NCBI GenBank assembly: GCA_028284905.1
Contig: JANQQU010000030.1
Span: 1-64,000, forward strand
DNA from: Calditrichia bacterium
Lineage (GTDB): Bacteria > Calditrichota > Calditrichia > RBG-13-44-9 > J075
Reading direction: 5' to 3'
Length of the DNA: 64,000 bases
Under the pieces are notes generated by a model. It made no database searches, had not been told where the DNA came from, and saw only the letters and a program-made list of their open reading frames with translations. The translations under genes were made by a program, and so were the position numbers. Within the stretch, counting starts at the first letter, position 1, and every line of letters starts with the position of its first letter. Shown piece by piece: positions 26,812 through 35,570 of this stretch.

Positions 26812-28725
26812 TTATCTTAGCAAGTGCATCTTCTTAATATCGATATGACTGTTTGTCACGATTTTATAAAAGTACAAACCACTGGCAACGGGCTTGCCGA
26901 AATTATCTCTGCCATCCCAGCGCACGGTATGCGCACCTTTGGAAAAATTCTCGTTCGCAACAGTACGAATTTCTGCACCCAGCGTATTATAAATTTTTAA
27001 TGTCACCGGGCTATCTTCGGTTATTTGAAAACGAATTTCCGTTTCCGGGTTAAACGGATTGGGATAATTCTGCGATAAGTTGAAAGACTCAATCTTGTTA
27101 TTCATCATGTTATTCCCTTCCAGCGTTTCTGCGCCATCGCGATCAGCTGCGCCAGTCAGGTTAATCTCAAAAATTGTGGTAGATCCACTGACTTCATAGG
27201 TGACCACCAGCAAGGGCTTGCCGTTGGGGCTTTTCGATTTTTTGATAAATACCAGGCCTTCCGGAGACATATCTCCAGCAGTGTCTGTCAACGGATCGCC
27301 GGAAAAATCGCGCGTGTTGATATATTGTACAAAAGACGGATTAGTAGGATTGGTCAGCTTAAAAACGGCAACACCACCGATTCTTTCCAATCCAACAAAG
27401 GCGAAGGGATGTCCTTCAATTTTCCCCACAACCACGCCTTCCGGCTCCGGACCTTTGTCATCACTTCTGTCGTCAAAAGAGCCGTTTTCTTCGTCATCCG
27501 AGTTAAAATTTTCCGGCTCCAGCATGGCAGTAATTCGCTCCAGCTTGCTACCGCTATCGTATACCAGGTGTCCTTCTTTATTCCAGATAGAGAAAGAACG
27601 GGCGCCATAGCTGTAGAGCTCATCATAATCGCCGTCACCATCTGTATCGCCATTGGCGAGTGTCACTTTCAAACGGCCAAGATTTACCTCTCTTTGCAGA
27701 TTCCGATAATTCGGGAAAGCTGTCGAGTCCAGCGTCAAATCTTTCACCCGGGTTTCCCCTACAAAACCGGGTGTGCCAAGATATTCCCGGCTATCCCCTT
27801 CATTCGCGGTAATCATATAGTGCTGGCCGCCAGTAGCAAAAATATCGATAGCGTCCGGTTGATACATGCCTTTGGTTGGCCATTTTTTGAGGCGAATAAG
27901 GCCATCTTCATTACTGGCATCAAATCCATTCCGTAATCCCATATGGTCTTTGAAACCTAACCCGTAGAGTCTTATCACTCTTGCCTTTTCAATATTAATT
28001 ACTGCGATGGCATTATTTTCCTGGCAAGTAACAAAAGCGCGGTTATTATACGTGGCGATATACTCCGGCTCCAGATCCTGCGCAACCGTGGCGTTTGGGC
28101 CAAAAATACGAACACCGTATGGGATCGGGCGGGTATTATATTTACGGAAATGCGCCACTTTCACCGTCGCATTCATAACACCATTTCTTAAATCGACCAC
28201 ACTTACGGAACCCTCCGGGTCGTGAGTATAGTCCTGGTTCGGCTCACCTTCATTTGCGGTTAGTGCAAACGCACCATCCCGTGTAAAAGTAACCATGTCC
28301 GGCAAAGCCCCGGCGATAACATGATTCAGATAATTACCATCGGCATCAAAAAAAACGATATTCCCCGGTAATTGGGTGCTATCATTTTCGACGGCAGCGG
28401 CGACTAAACCACCATGAACAGCGACGCTGTTCGCTTGCTTGCCATAAGGAGTTACATCAATGCTGAAAGCGAGGGTGGGATTGGTCGGATCACTAATATC
28501 CAATACATCGATAGTTTGCGTAAAAGCATTCACGACAAAAAGCCGCTGCGAGGCTGGATCATGAGCAGCAATCTCGGCAGCTCCTTCGGCAAATATACCG
28601 GTGCGGTAGTTCCCAATAGGGGTCAATTCAATCTGAGACAGCACCGGTAAATGAACCAGCATCACAAGTGCTATTATCATCCGGGTTACTAATTTTTTCA
28701 TATTCATTCCTTCCAAATAGGCCAT
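26812..28725 (-). CDS. Secreted choice-of-anchor-I protein with T9SS-type C-terminal sorting domain (copy 1)
   Basis: The 637-residue exported protein has a signal peptide beginning at the internal MKKLVTRM (residue 9) and ending near VLSQ. A beta-propeller-like choice-of-anchor-I region has repeated motifs: TANEGEPNQDYTHDPEGS, PEYIATYNNRAFVTCQENNA, and a calcium-loop-like GDTDGDGDYDE. The C-terminal sorting domain starts at NLSQNYPNPFNPETEIRF (about residue 553) and ends in KMHLLR. ATG 28725 follows AAAGGAGG, but a second ribosome site (GGAAGG) precedes the ATG at 28701, so a 629-residue form is also possible. It is exported across both membranes and anchored at the surface or released. Some relatives are annotated as alkaline-phosphatase-like; activity is unproven. 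Confidence 0.9.
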   Translation of the reverse strand: MAYLEGMNMKKLVTRMIIALVMLVHLPVLSQIELTPIGNYRTGIFAEGAAEIAAHDPASQRLFVVNAFTQTIDVLDISDPTNPTLAFSIDVTPYGKQANSVAVHGGLVAAAVENDSTQLPGNIVFFDADGNYLNHVIAGALPDMVTFTRDGAFALTANEGEPNQDYTHDPEGSVSVVDLRNGVMNATVKVAHFRKYNTRPIPYGVRIFGPNATVAQDLEPEYIATYNNRAFVTCQENNAIAVINIEKARVIRLYGLGFKDHMGLRNGFDASNEDGLIRLKKWPTKGMYQPDAIDIFATGGQHYMITANEGDSREYLGTPGFVGETRVKDLTLDSTAFPNYRNLQREVNLGRLKVTLANGDTDGDGDYDELYSYGARSFSIWNKEGHLVYDSGSKLERITAMLEPENFNSDDEENGSFDDRSDDKGPEPEGVVVGKIEGHPFAFVGLERIGGVAVFKLTNPTNPSFVQYINTRDFSGDPLTDTAGDMSPEGLVFIKKSKSPNGKPLLVVTYEVSGSTTIFEINLTGAADRDGAETLEGNNMMNNKIESFNLSQNYPNPFNPETEIRFQITEDSPVTLKIYNTLGAEIRTVANENFSKGAHTVRWDGRDNFGKPVASGLYFYKIVTNSHIDIKKMHLLR

Positions 28726-29086
28726 ATTTCCTCCTTTAATTAATTAGTGTATTCCATATGTTGAATGTTTAGATCAAAAATTTTTGCGGTTTAAAAGAAT
28801 CACTTTCAGGTTTCAATAAATTCAGAAAATTAAGAGGCTTACATCTAAAATAATTAACCTTTTCCAGATATACTTTGTATTATTTATGTGTTAGGTTTAG
28901 AAAGCAGCCATTTTAAAAATTTGCAACCCTAAAGCAATTCCGAAGAAACTTTTGAAACAACACTGGAATACCGTTAACATGCTTCCTGATAATGAAAAAT
29001 TTTCTGCGCATCAAAATGCACATACGGCAAAGCAAAATAGCGATGCCGTATGTAAAAAAACGGAGTGAGGTTCAGGGTAGAATCGA
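28726..29086. other. Intergenic region with terminator-like hairpin
   Basis: 361 AT-rich bases between the two paralogous secreted-protein genes. ACATACGGCA (29020-29029) pairs perfectly with TGCCGTATGT (29044-29053). It lies just past the stop of the upstream minus-strand gene, with a short T-run on the minus strand, and probably terminates that transcript. The remainder should hold the promoter of the 26812-28725 gene. Confidence 0.6.
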
Positions 29087-30994
29087 TTATCTCATTAGAT
29101 TCATTTTCTTTAAAGCAACATACTTGTTTGCAACGATTTTGTAGAAATAAACGCCGCTGGAAACCGGGTTTCCGAAGTCATTGGTGCCATCCCACTGAAC
29201 AGTGTGGACACCACTATCGTATGTACCACTCGCCAGCGTTTTTACTGCCTGCCCGAGCGTGTTATACACCGTTAACTCCACCTGACCGGCATCCGGCAAT
29301 TGAAAACGAATTTCGGTGGTAGGGTTAAACGGGTTGGGATAATTTTGTTCCAGACGATATTCATTCGGTACCAAACTGTTTTCGGCAAGACCATCTTCGC
29401 CAACAGATTTGTTGAAAGACAGATTAATTTCGTAGACTGTAGTCGTTCCGCTAATCTCGTAAGACACAACCAACAACGGCTTGCCAACCGGACTTTTCCA
29501 GCGAGGAATAAAGACCAATCCTTCCGGAGAAAGATCGCCGGCAGTACCGGCTGCAGGATCGCCGCTGAAATCGCGGGTGTTGATGTATTGAACAAAAGAA
29601 GGATTGTAGGGATTACTGACATCATAAACGACAATACCACCAACTCTTTCCAATCCGATAAAAGCATACGGCTTAAAAAGCACCCGGCCAACAACAACGC
29701 CTTCCGGCTCCGGTCCTTTATCATCGCTACGATCATCGAAAGAGCCATTTTCTTCGTCATCAGAGTTGAAATCATCTGCTAAAACCGCGGCCGTTATTTG
29801 CTCGAAATCATCACCGCTATCGAAAACCTGATTGCCATGGCGATCCCAAATGGAGAAAGAACGCGCGCCATATGAATAAATTTCATCATAATCGCCGTCA
29901 CCATCAGTATCGCCGTTGGTGATCGTTGCTTTCAGGCGGCCAAGATTTTCTTCCAGCTGCAGGTTCGCGGCATTCGGAAATGCGGTGGGATCCAGAACGA
30001 GATCCTTCACGCGGGTTTCGCCAACAAAACCAGGTGTACCTTCATATTCACGGCTGTCACCCTCGTTAGCGGTAATCAGGTAAGGCTTGAAAAAACGATA
30101 GTAAGTTGCAATCGCATCCGGCTGATACATTCCCCGGGTTGGCCAGTTTTGAATATTGATGGTGCCATCTTCATTACTGGCATCCATCCCATTACCGGGA
30201 GCGCTATGATCTTTTAATCCTAAACCAACCAAATCGACAACCGTTGCCGTGGGAATATCTACAATAGCAATCGCATTGTTTTCCTGGCAGGTGACATAAG
30301 CTTTTCTGCCAGCAATAGCAACATATTCCGGCTCAAGATCCTGCGCGACAGTGGCGCCCGGACCAAAGATGCGAATACTGGGATCCAGTGTCGCGCCGTT
30401 ATAAGCGGTAAAATCAGCGGTTTGGACATCTGCCTGGGTAAGCCCGGCAATGCCGCCACGGACGTCAATCACAGAAACAGATCCTTCCGGATCAACAGTA
30501 TAATCGGCATTCGGCTCACCCTCATTGGCGACGACAACATACTTGCCAAATGGGGTAAAGGTTAACATATCCGGCAAGGCACCAACTGTTACCTGGTTGA
30601 TGAAATTACCATCGGTATCAAAAAACGCAACTACACCGGGTGCCTGCTTATTACTGTTTTCAACTGCTACGGCGACCGCGCCGCTCTTGACCGCAACACT
30701 ATTTGCCTGCTCACCATAAGGGGTGACGTCAATCTGGAAAGCCAGGGTCATATTTGTCGGGTCACTCATATCGAGCACGTCGATAGTTTGATCTGCAACG
30801 TTGACAACAAAGAGTCGTTGAGTGCTGGCATCGTGGGCAACTATTTCCGCCCCCCCATCAAGGAAAACACCACTCTCATAGGTCCCAATCGGATTCAATT
30901 GAATTTGCGCATACAGAAACGACTGCGCGATGAATAAACTAAAAACGCTTAGCAGGAAAGCGTTTTCCCAAATTCTCCTTAGTAGATAATGCAT
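29087..30994 (-). CDS. Secreted choice-of-anchor-I protein with T9SS-type C-terminal sorting domain (copy 2)
   Basis: The 635-residue paralogue of the neighbouring gene shares its order of motifs (TIDVLDMSDPTN, VANEGEPNADYTVDPEGS, GDTDGDGDYDE, DDRSDDKGPEPEGVVVG) and its length. The C-terminal domain starts at YRLEQNYPNPFNPTTEIRF and ends KMNLMR. ATG 30994 (MHYLLRRIWENAF) follows GGAGG and begins a good signal peptide. An in-frame extension to 31066 has no such support. The tandem arrangement indicates duplication. The surface location is inferred from the sorting domain. Confidence 0.9.
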   Translation of the reverse strand: MHYLLRRIWENAFLLSVFSLFIAQSFLYAQIQLNPIGTYESGVFLDGGAEIVAHDASTQRLFVVNVADQTIDVLDMSDPTNMTLAFQIDVTPYGEQANSVAVKSGAVAVAVENSNKQAPGVVAFFDTDGNFINQVTVGALPDMLTFTPFGKYVVVANEGEPNADYTVDPEGSVSVIDVRGGIAGLTQADVQTADFTAYNGATLDPSIRIFGPGATVAQDLEPEYVAIAGRKAYVTCQENNAIAIVDIPTATVVDLVGLGLKDHSAPGNGMDASNEDGTINIQNWPTRGMYQPDAIATYYRFFKPYLITANEGDSREYEGTPGFVGETRVKDLVLDPTAFPNAANLQLEENLGRLKATITNGDTDGDGDYDEIYSYGARSFSIWDRHGNQVFDSGDDFEQITAAVLADDFNSDDEENGSFDDRSDDKGPEPEGVVVGRVLFKPYAFIGLERVGGIVVYDVSNPYNPSFVQYINTRDFSGDPAAGTAGDLSPEGLVFIPRWKSPVGKPLLVVSYEISGTTTVYEINLSFNKSVGEDGLAENSLVPNEYRLEQNYPNPFNPTTEIRFQLPDAGQVELTVYNTLGQAVKTLASGTYDSGVHTVQWDGTNDFGNPVSSGVYFYKIVANKYVALKKMNLMR

Positions 30995-32144
30995 AAAACC
31001 TCCGTTAATAGATAGATTAAAATAGGGGATTCCGCATTTTCCTACCTGTGCATTAAACCAGTTCACCTATTGAAAAACATCGTTTTCGTTGAGGAGAAAT
31101 CGAATAAAACTTTAGTGAATGGCCTATAAAGAACAATAAATATTATTCCTGCAAATTATGGTAAGAATTGATGCGGTTCATTAGATATGACTATCCATGC
31201 CCCACTCCGAATATGCTGATTCATTTCCATGAGCGCATTTAAACATACTCGCCATTTACCTGGTTAACTTTAGCAAATGACTGGTGTCTTTTTCAAAGAA
31301 CTGACAAAAAAACGGCATGAGGAAAGACTCAAAACTCATTAAAATCAAACACTTAAAAGAAACATAAAATATTTGATTTTTCTTTCAACATCCGCTAACT
31401 GAAAAAGGGCTACTCAGAATTAAGCGTAAAAACCAATTGGCTTCTTCGGATCTTCTCCGAGTACATTCCCACAGATCAGCATCTGTAAAATTGATATCAG
31501 GCACAATCGAAGCAACAAATCCACAACATCAAACGGTTGGGGGAATTTTACTTCTCGCCTAACATTAAACTATTTTAAAGGGGAAAAAATGGGTAAGAAT
31601 TGACTCTCCATGACAATTCTTCCCTCCCAAAATCCAAAACCTGCTCCTCGTGGAGATAACATTTTTAGCAAGGTCACCTGCCCGAAAAAATACGTATTAA
31701 TAATCAATTATCTGCAGTGGATAATAATTGATTATGCAATTAATAATTTGACCTGAATATGTCTGTCTCCATTTGCTTGATAAGCTAACGCGGATAATTT
31801 TGTCGTGACAAATATCACATTTCACTTCTATTTTAAATATTACGAAACTGTTACAAAATACTTCCGGCTATTTTCCCGCTAAATTTCCTAAGGCAGTTTT
31901 AAATGATTCAGCGCACACTAGCTCTGTTTGCATCACTTATTTTTTTAGAGCACAATGTGATTACCAGTCATTTCCAATATTTATGATTTCGCATCGTGTG
32001 GTAGATTTAGGAGACAAGGGATCGGGAGTATCCATTAGCGTTGGGAGCTAGAGGAAATTACACTTATTTATTATTCTTCACCATCCTAATTGATACCTCA
32101 AGAAAATTGAAATTTAGGTTTACCCTGAGTACATCGGGTAAGCT
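30995..32144. other. Long intergenic region, no gene seen
   Basis: About 1.15 kb of AT-rich DNA between divergent genes. I see no credible ORF, tRNA or long repeat. A dyad GTGA-N6-TCAC at 31805-31818 matches the core of CRP/FNR-family operators but lies about 370 bases from the next gene, so its meaning is unclear. Confidence 0.6.
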
Positions 32145-32153
32145 TGCTATAAT
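32145..32153 (+). promoter_or_regulatory. Extended -10 promoter of the zinc-ribbon/TonB-C gene
   Basis: TGCTATAAT combines a consensus TATAAT with the TG extension, 32 bases upstream of the ATG. The -35 region 17 bases upstream is poor, as expected of an extended -10 promoter. Confidence 0.5.
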
Positions 32154-32185
32154 TGTTTCACAGCGTATAGCTATGAGGTAACATT

Positions 32186-33712
32186 ATGATTATTTGTCCA
32201 AAATGCAATACCCGCAATAAAGATAACAGCATGAATTGCCGAAGTTGCGGATTTTTCTTCCCCCGGGAAACTGTTGATCCGGTTCCTGGAAATATACGCC
32301 AATCTCCACCAAAACGAGTGTCATCAACGATCATGAACATGGATCAGCAGGAAGCCTATGGCGGTGGCGGAGGTCTTCTCGAAGACAGAATCGAGCAGAA
32401 TTTAAGTGCGCGCCAGCAGGGAAATATTCCCCAGCAGCAAAATTATTACGCAGGCCCGCCGGTTCAATCTCCGCCTTCAGGTAATAATAAGATGATTTGG
32501 ATTGCCATATCCGTTCTGCTTCTGATGGTCGCTGCAATTTCCGTTTATGTTGTTTATCAACCGCAAAGTGATACCGCGATGACCCCCAGCTCTGTCTTTG
32601 CTATGGCGGAAGAATTTTATACTGAAAAGAATTATCTCGCGGCGCTAAAAATGTATCAGCAGTTCTTAACTGACTACCCGGGTAATGCACTTGCCAGTGT
32701 CGCAGCCAGCAAAATTGACGAGATCAACAGTAGTCTGGTGACCCAGGAAGAGAAAAATTCCCGCATTAATATACTGATGGCCAAGGCAGAAAGTGCTTTT
32801 CAGCAAAACCGCTTTCTAAAGCCGGAAGAGAACAATGCGATGATCTATGTTTCGGAAGTTTTATTGCTGGATCCCACCCAGCCTGACGCGCTCGACATGC
32901 GGGCGCAAATCATTGATTATTATGATGATCAGGCCGCGGAAGCCATTAGCAAAAACAGATATGATACTGCCCGGAAAAATTATGAAAAGATCCTCACTAT
33001 TATGCCGGGAGATACATATGCTCAGGAACAGATTACCCGGGTAGAAGAGGCGATTAGTGAGCAAGCCCGCCAGAATGCCCAACGAAGAAAAGCGGCACGA
33101 GATCGGGCCAATCGACAAAAAGAGTTAAAACGACAGCAGGACCTTGCCAAAGCCCGCGCAGCGGAAAAAGCCCGTCGGGAAGCAGAACAACGCCGGCTGG
33201 CCGAACAACGTCGCCAGGAGGAACAACAACGATTGGCGCTGGAAAAAAAACGTAAGGACGCTGAAGCAGCCAGAGCAGCACAAACAGCAGCGAATAATAG
33301 CCTGGCGGCAAATACGACCCCGGCAAGCAATACAAATCCCAATGTGAATTCTTCAACCCAACAGGAAAAGCCCGGATTAAGCAACAGCAGTCAATCCGAA
33401 ACCAGGGCCAACAAGAATACAATTGTTCCGGCGGCATTGCTTGATCAAAAAATTGAGTATCTGCATAAGGAAAAAGCCAAGGTTCCCAGAAACCTGGACT
33501 ATGGCGGTTTTTCCCTGGTAAAAGCAGAATGTATTGTAAATAAGCGGGGATTGGTAGAATCCGTTACGCTTTTAACTTCAGCGCAAAATACACGTTTGAA
33601 CAACATTGCGATTGATGCGCTAAAAAAATATCGCTACAAAGTTGCCTACTATCAGGGGCAACCGACACGTTTTAAAGTTGTTGAGTCCATCAATTTTGTA
33701 AGATTCAGATAA
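32186..33712 (+). CDS. Zinc-ribbon / TPR / coiled-coil / TonB-C-like membrane protein
   Basis: The 508-residue protein starts with a zinc ribbon (Cys4, Cys7, Cys18, Cys21) and a Gly/Gln-rich linker. One membrane helix lies near residues 103-122. TPR-like repeats follow (about 135-290), then a long Arg/Lys/Glu/Ala-rich coiled coil (about 290-370) and an Asn/Ser/Thr-rich linker. The C-terminal 80 residues resemble a TonB C-terminal domain (GGFSLVKAECIVNKRGLVESVTLL, then IDALKKYRYKVAYYQG). The plan suggests an inner-membrane protein spanning the periplasm with a cytoplasmic zinc ribbon. A role in energy coupling to the outer membrane is possible but unproven, as no ExbB/ExbD is nearby. Confidence 0.8.
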   Translation: MIICPKCNTRNKDNSMNCRSCGFFFPRETVDPVPGNIRQSPPKRVSSTIMNMDQQEAYGGGGGLLEDRIEQNLSARQQGNIPQQQNYYAGPPVQSPPSGNNKMIWIAISVLLLMVAAISVYVVYQPQSDTAMTPSSVFAMAEEFYTEKNYLAALKMYQQFLTDYPGNALASVAASKIDEINSSLVTQEEKNSRINILMAKAESAFQQNRFLKPEENNAMIYVSEVLLLDPTQPDALDMRAQIIDYYDDQAAEAISKNRYDTARKNYEKILTIMPGDTYAQEQITRVEEAISEQARQNAQRRKAARDRANRQKELKRQQDLAKARAAEKARREAEQRRLAEQRRQEEQQRLALEKKRKDAEAARAAQTAANNSLAANTTPASNTNPNVNSSTQQEKPGLSNSSQSETRANKNTIVPAALLDQKIEYLHKEKAKVPRNLDYGGFSLVKAECIVNKRGLVESVTLLTSAQNTRLNNIAIDALKKYRYKVAYYQGQPTRFKVVESINFVRFR

Positions 33713-33893
33713 GCTTCTTTGACTGACTTCCACGAGTCCGCTATCGCATACACGGTTCTGATAGCCGGGCTCGGAAAACAATGTATTAACGAGATTACAA
33801 GCGGTAATTCTCGCCGGAGTACTATTATCAAATGATATTTCAATTACCTGAGATATATGAAACCTTAAGTTAAAACAATCAAGGAGAACGGCA

Positions 33894-34985
33894 GTGGAAA
33901 AGAAACGACTCTCGATTTTCTTCCTGTTAATGTTCGTAGCACTTTGTGTTACTCAAGTCAATGCGCAACTCGGCGACAGGATTTTAATAAACGGATACTC
34001 CAGTTTTGAATTCGAAAGACAGTTCGGTGATGAAGGAGAAGGTGACCCGAATGGCTCATTCGATGCAGACCTGTTTGACCTGGTATTTAATGTTTATGCA
34101 ACGAATAATTTACGCGTTGCAGCGGACTTTAGCTGGGAGCACGGCGCTGCCACCGAAGATGGCCGCGGCAACGTCGTTGTAGAATACGCCTTTGGTGAAT
34201 ACTCTGTTACCGATGCATTCCGTTTACGCGCTGGTAAAATGTTTACTCACTTCGGTATCTATAACGAAATTCATACTGCAAAACCGGCTTTTTTGACCGT
34301 TAAAGAGCCGCAAAGCACAAACAAAAACCACAAATTTGGTAGCGATATTCGTTTTTATCCCCGCTGGGCTACCGGGATTGCTGCACTGGGTAATACCACC
34401 GTTGGCGAGGCGGATTTGGACTATATTGTTCAAATTACCAATGGCGAGCAGGAATTACAGGAACTTACCAACCCGCATGAAGAAGATGACAACAAAGGCA
34501 AAGCACTTTCCGGTCGGGTCCGTTTGTCTCCCAATCGTGATTTGCAACTTGGCGTTTCTTTTCACACCGATGGCTTTACCGAGCTGGATTCATTGGGCGC
34601 AGCAAGCGATGGTCGCACCAGACTGACCAGTTATGGCGCTCATGCGGAATGGAGCAGTGATAATGTTGGCCTGGAGGTAGAATTCGTAGCTGGTTCCGTT
34701 TCCCCCTCGGTAGGCGAAAAAGTGTCCCGCACTGCTTACACCGCTATGGTTTATTTCCCGCTTCAAGATACTTTTATCCCTTATTTTCGATACGAAAGCT
34801 TGGATCCCAATACCAACATCGAAATGGATAGAGCCAACTTATTTGTATATGGCGTTAATGTTCAGGTAGACGATGGCCTGTTTTTAAAAGTAGAATTGAA
34901 TACAGTAAATTCGGATGAAAATAATGCCAGTTTTAGCGGAGTTAGCTATACTGAACTAAAAGCCGCCATCGCCATTGGTTTCTAA
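33894..34985 (+). CDS. Outer-membrane beta-barrel porin
   Basis: The 363-residue product has a signal peptide (ending VNAQ) and alternating hydrophobic strands throughout. An early GYSSFEFERQFGDE and a C-terminal strand ending in Phe (AAIAIGF) are typical of porins and O/P-like phosphate-selective barrels. The GTG start at 33894 has AAGGAGA seven bases upstream. It sits 17 bases before a small phosphate-binding-like gene, and the pair ends with one terminator. This supports, without proof, a role in uptake of phosphate or a similar anion. Confidence 0.8.
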   Translation: MEKKRLSIFFLLMFVALCVTQVNAQLGDRILINGYSSFEFERQFGDEGEGDPNGSFDADLFDLVFNVYATNNLRVAADFSWEHGAATEDGRGNVVVEYAFGEYSVTDAFRLRAGKMFTHFGIYNEIHTAKPAFLTVKEPQSTNKNHKFGSDIRFYPRWATGIAALGNTTVGEADLDYIVQITNGEQELQELTNPHEEDDNKGKALSGRVRLSPNRDLQLGVSFHTDGFTELDSLGAASDGRTRLTSYGAHAEWSSDNVGLEVEFVAGSVSPSVGEKVSRTAYTAMVYFPLQDTFIPYFRYESLDPNTNIEMDRANLFVYGVNVQVDDGLFLKVELNTVNSDENNASFSGVSYTELKAAIAIGF

Positions 34986-35002
34986 AAAAAGGAGTTTCGA
35001 TA

Positions 35003-35476
35003 ATGATAACGGAATACATAAAGAGAACAAGCTTATTGATAACATTTTGTCTGTTTCTCGGCGTATATTCTTCCTTATTCGCACAGGAGAATGCAGATAA
35101 AGGGGTGTTTATTGTAAATGCCAGCGTACCGGTTGAATCGGTATCAAAAAAGGATTTAGAAAAGATCTATTTAGGAAAATTGCAGGCCTGGGAAGGCAAA
35201 TTGAAAATATCTCCCAGTATTATGCACCACAAAACCGATATTGGTGACCGTTTCTTTGATGACGTGCTGGATATGTCATTTCGGAAGTACAACAAACATT
35301 GGTTAAAAATTGTATTTTCCGGCTCAAACGCAGCTCCCCCGGCATTTAAAACAGTAGAAGAAATAATTGCTTATGTTTCCCAGAAAGATGGCGGCATTGG
35401 TTTTGTCCCGGCATCTGCAGCAAAAGATCTGGAAAGCTGCAAAATTTTAACCGTGCAAGGAATAGACGGTTTCTAA
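35003..35476 (+). CDS. Small periplasmic PstS-like substrate-binding protein
   Basis: The 157-residue exported protein (signal peptide ending SLFAQ) resembles one lobe of the PBP-like/PstS fold: VNASVPVESVSKKDLEKIYLGK, where the family has its KKDLRDIFLGK-type helix, then a DVLDMSFRKYNKHWLK segment, and VSQKDGGIGFVPAS near the C-terminus. Full PstS is about twice as long, so this is the short PBP-like form. It is in an operon with the porin upstream and may deliver or sense the substrate in the periplasm. Confidence 0.78.
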   Translation: MITEYIKRTSLLITFCLFLGVYSSLFAQENADKGVFIVNASVPVESVSKKDLEKIYLGKLQAWEGKLKISPSIMHHKTDIGDRFFDDVLDMSFRKYNKHWLKIVFSGSNAAPPAFKTVEEIIAYVSQKDGGIGFVPASAAKDLESCKILTVQGIDGF

Positions 35477-35501
35477 AAAATCTTCACAAAAGCTCACACA
35501 C

Positions 35502-35538
35502 AAAACGCCCCGGTCAGCATTACAGACCGGGGCGTTTT
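35502..35538 (+). terminator. Strong terminator after porin/PstS-like operon
   Basis: AAAACGCCCCGGTC and GACCGGGGCGTTTT form a 14-bp perfect stem with a 9-base loop, followed by TATTATTT. It also faces the end of the convergent transglutaminase gene. Confidence 0.93.
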
Positions 35539-35570
35539 TATTATTTGAAATATGCTATTATTTTAGAATG

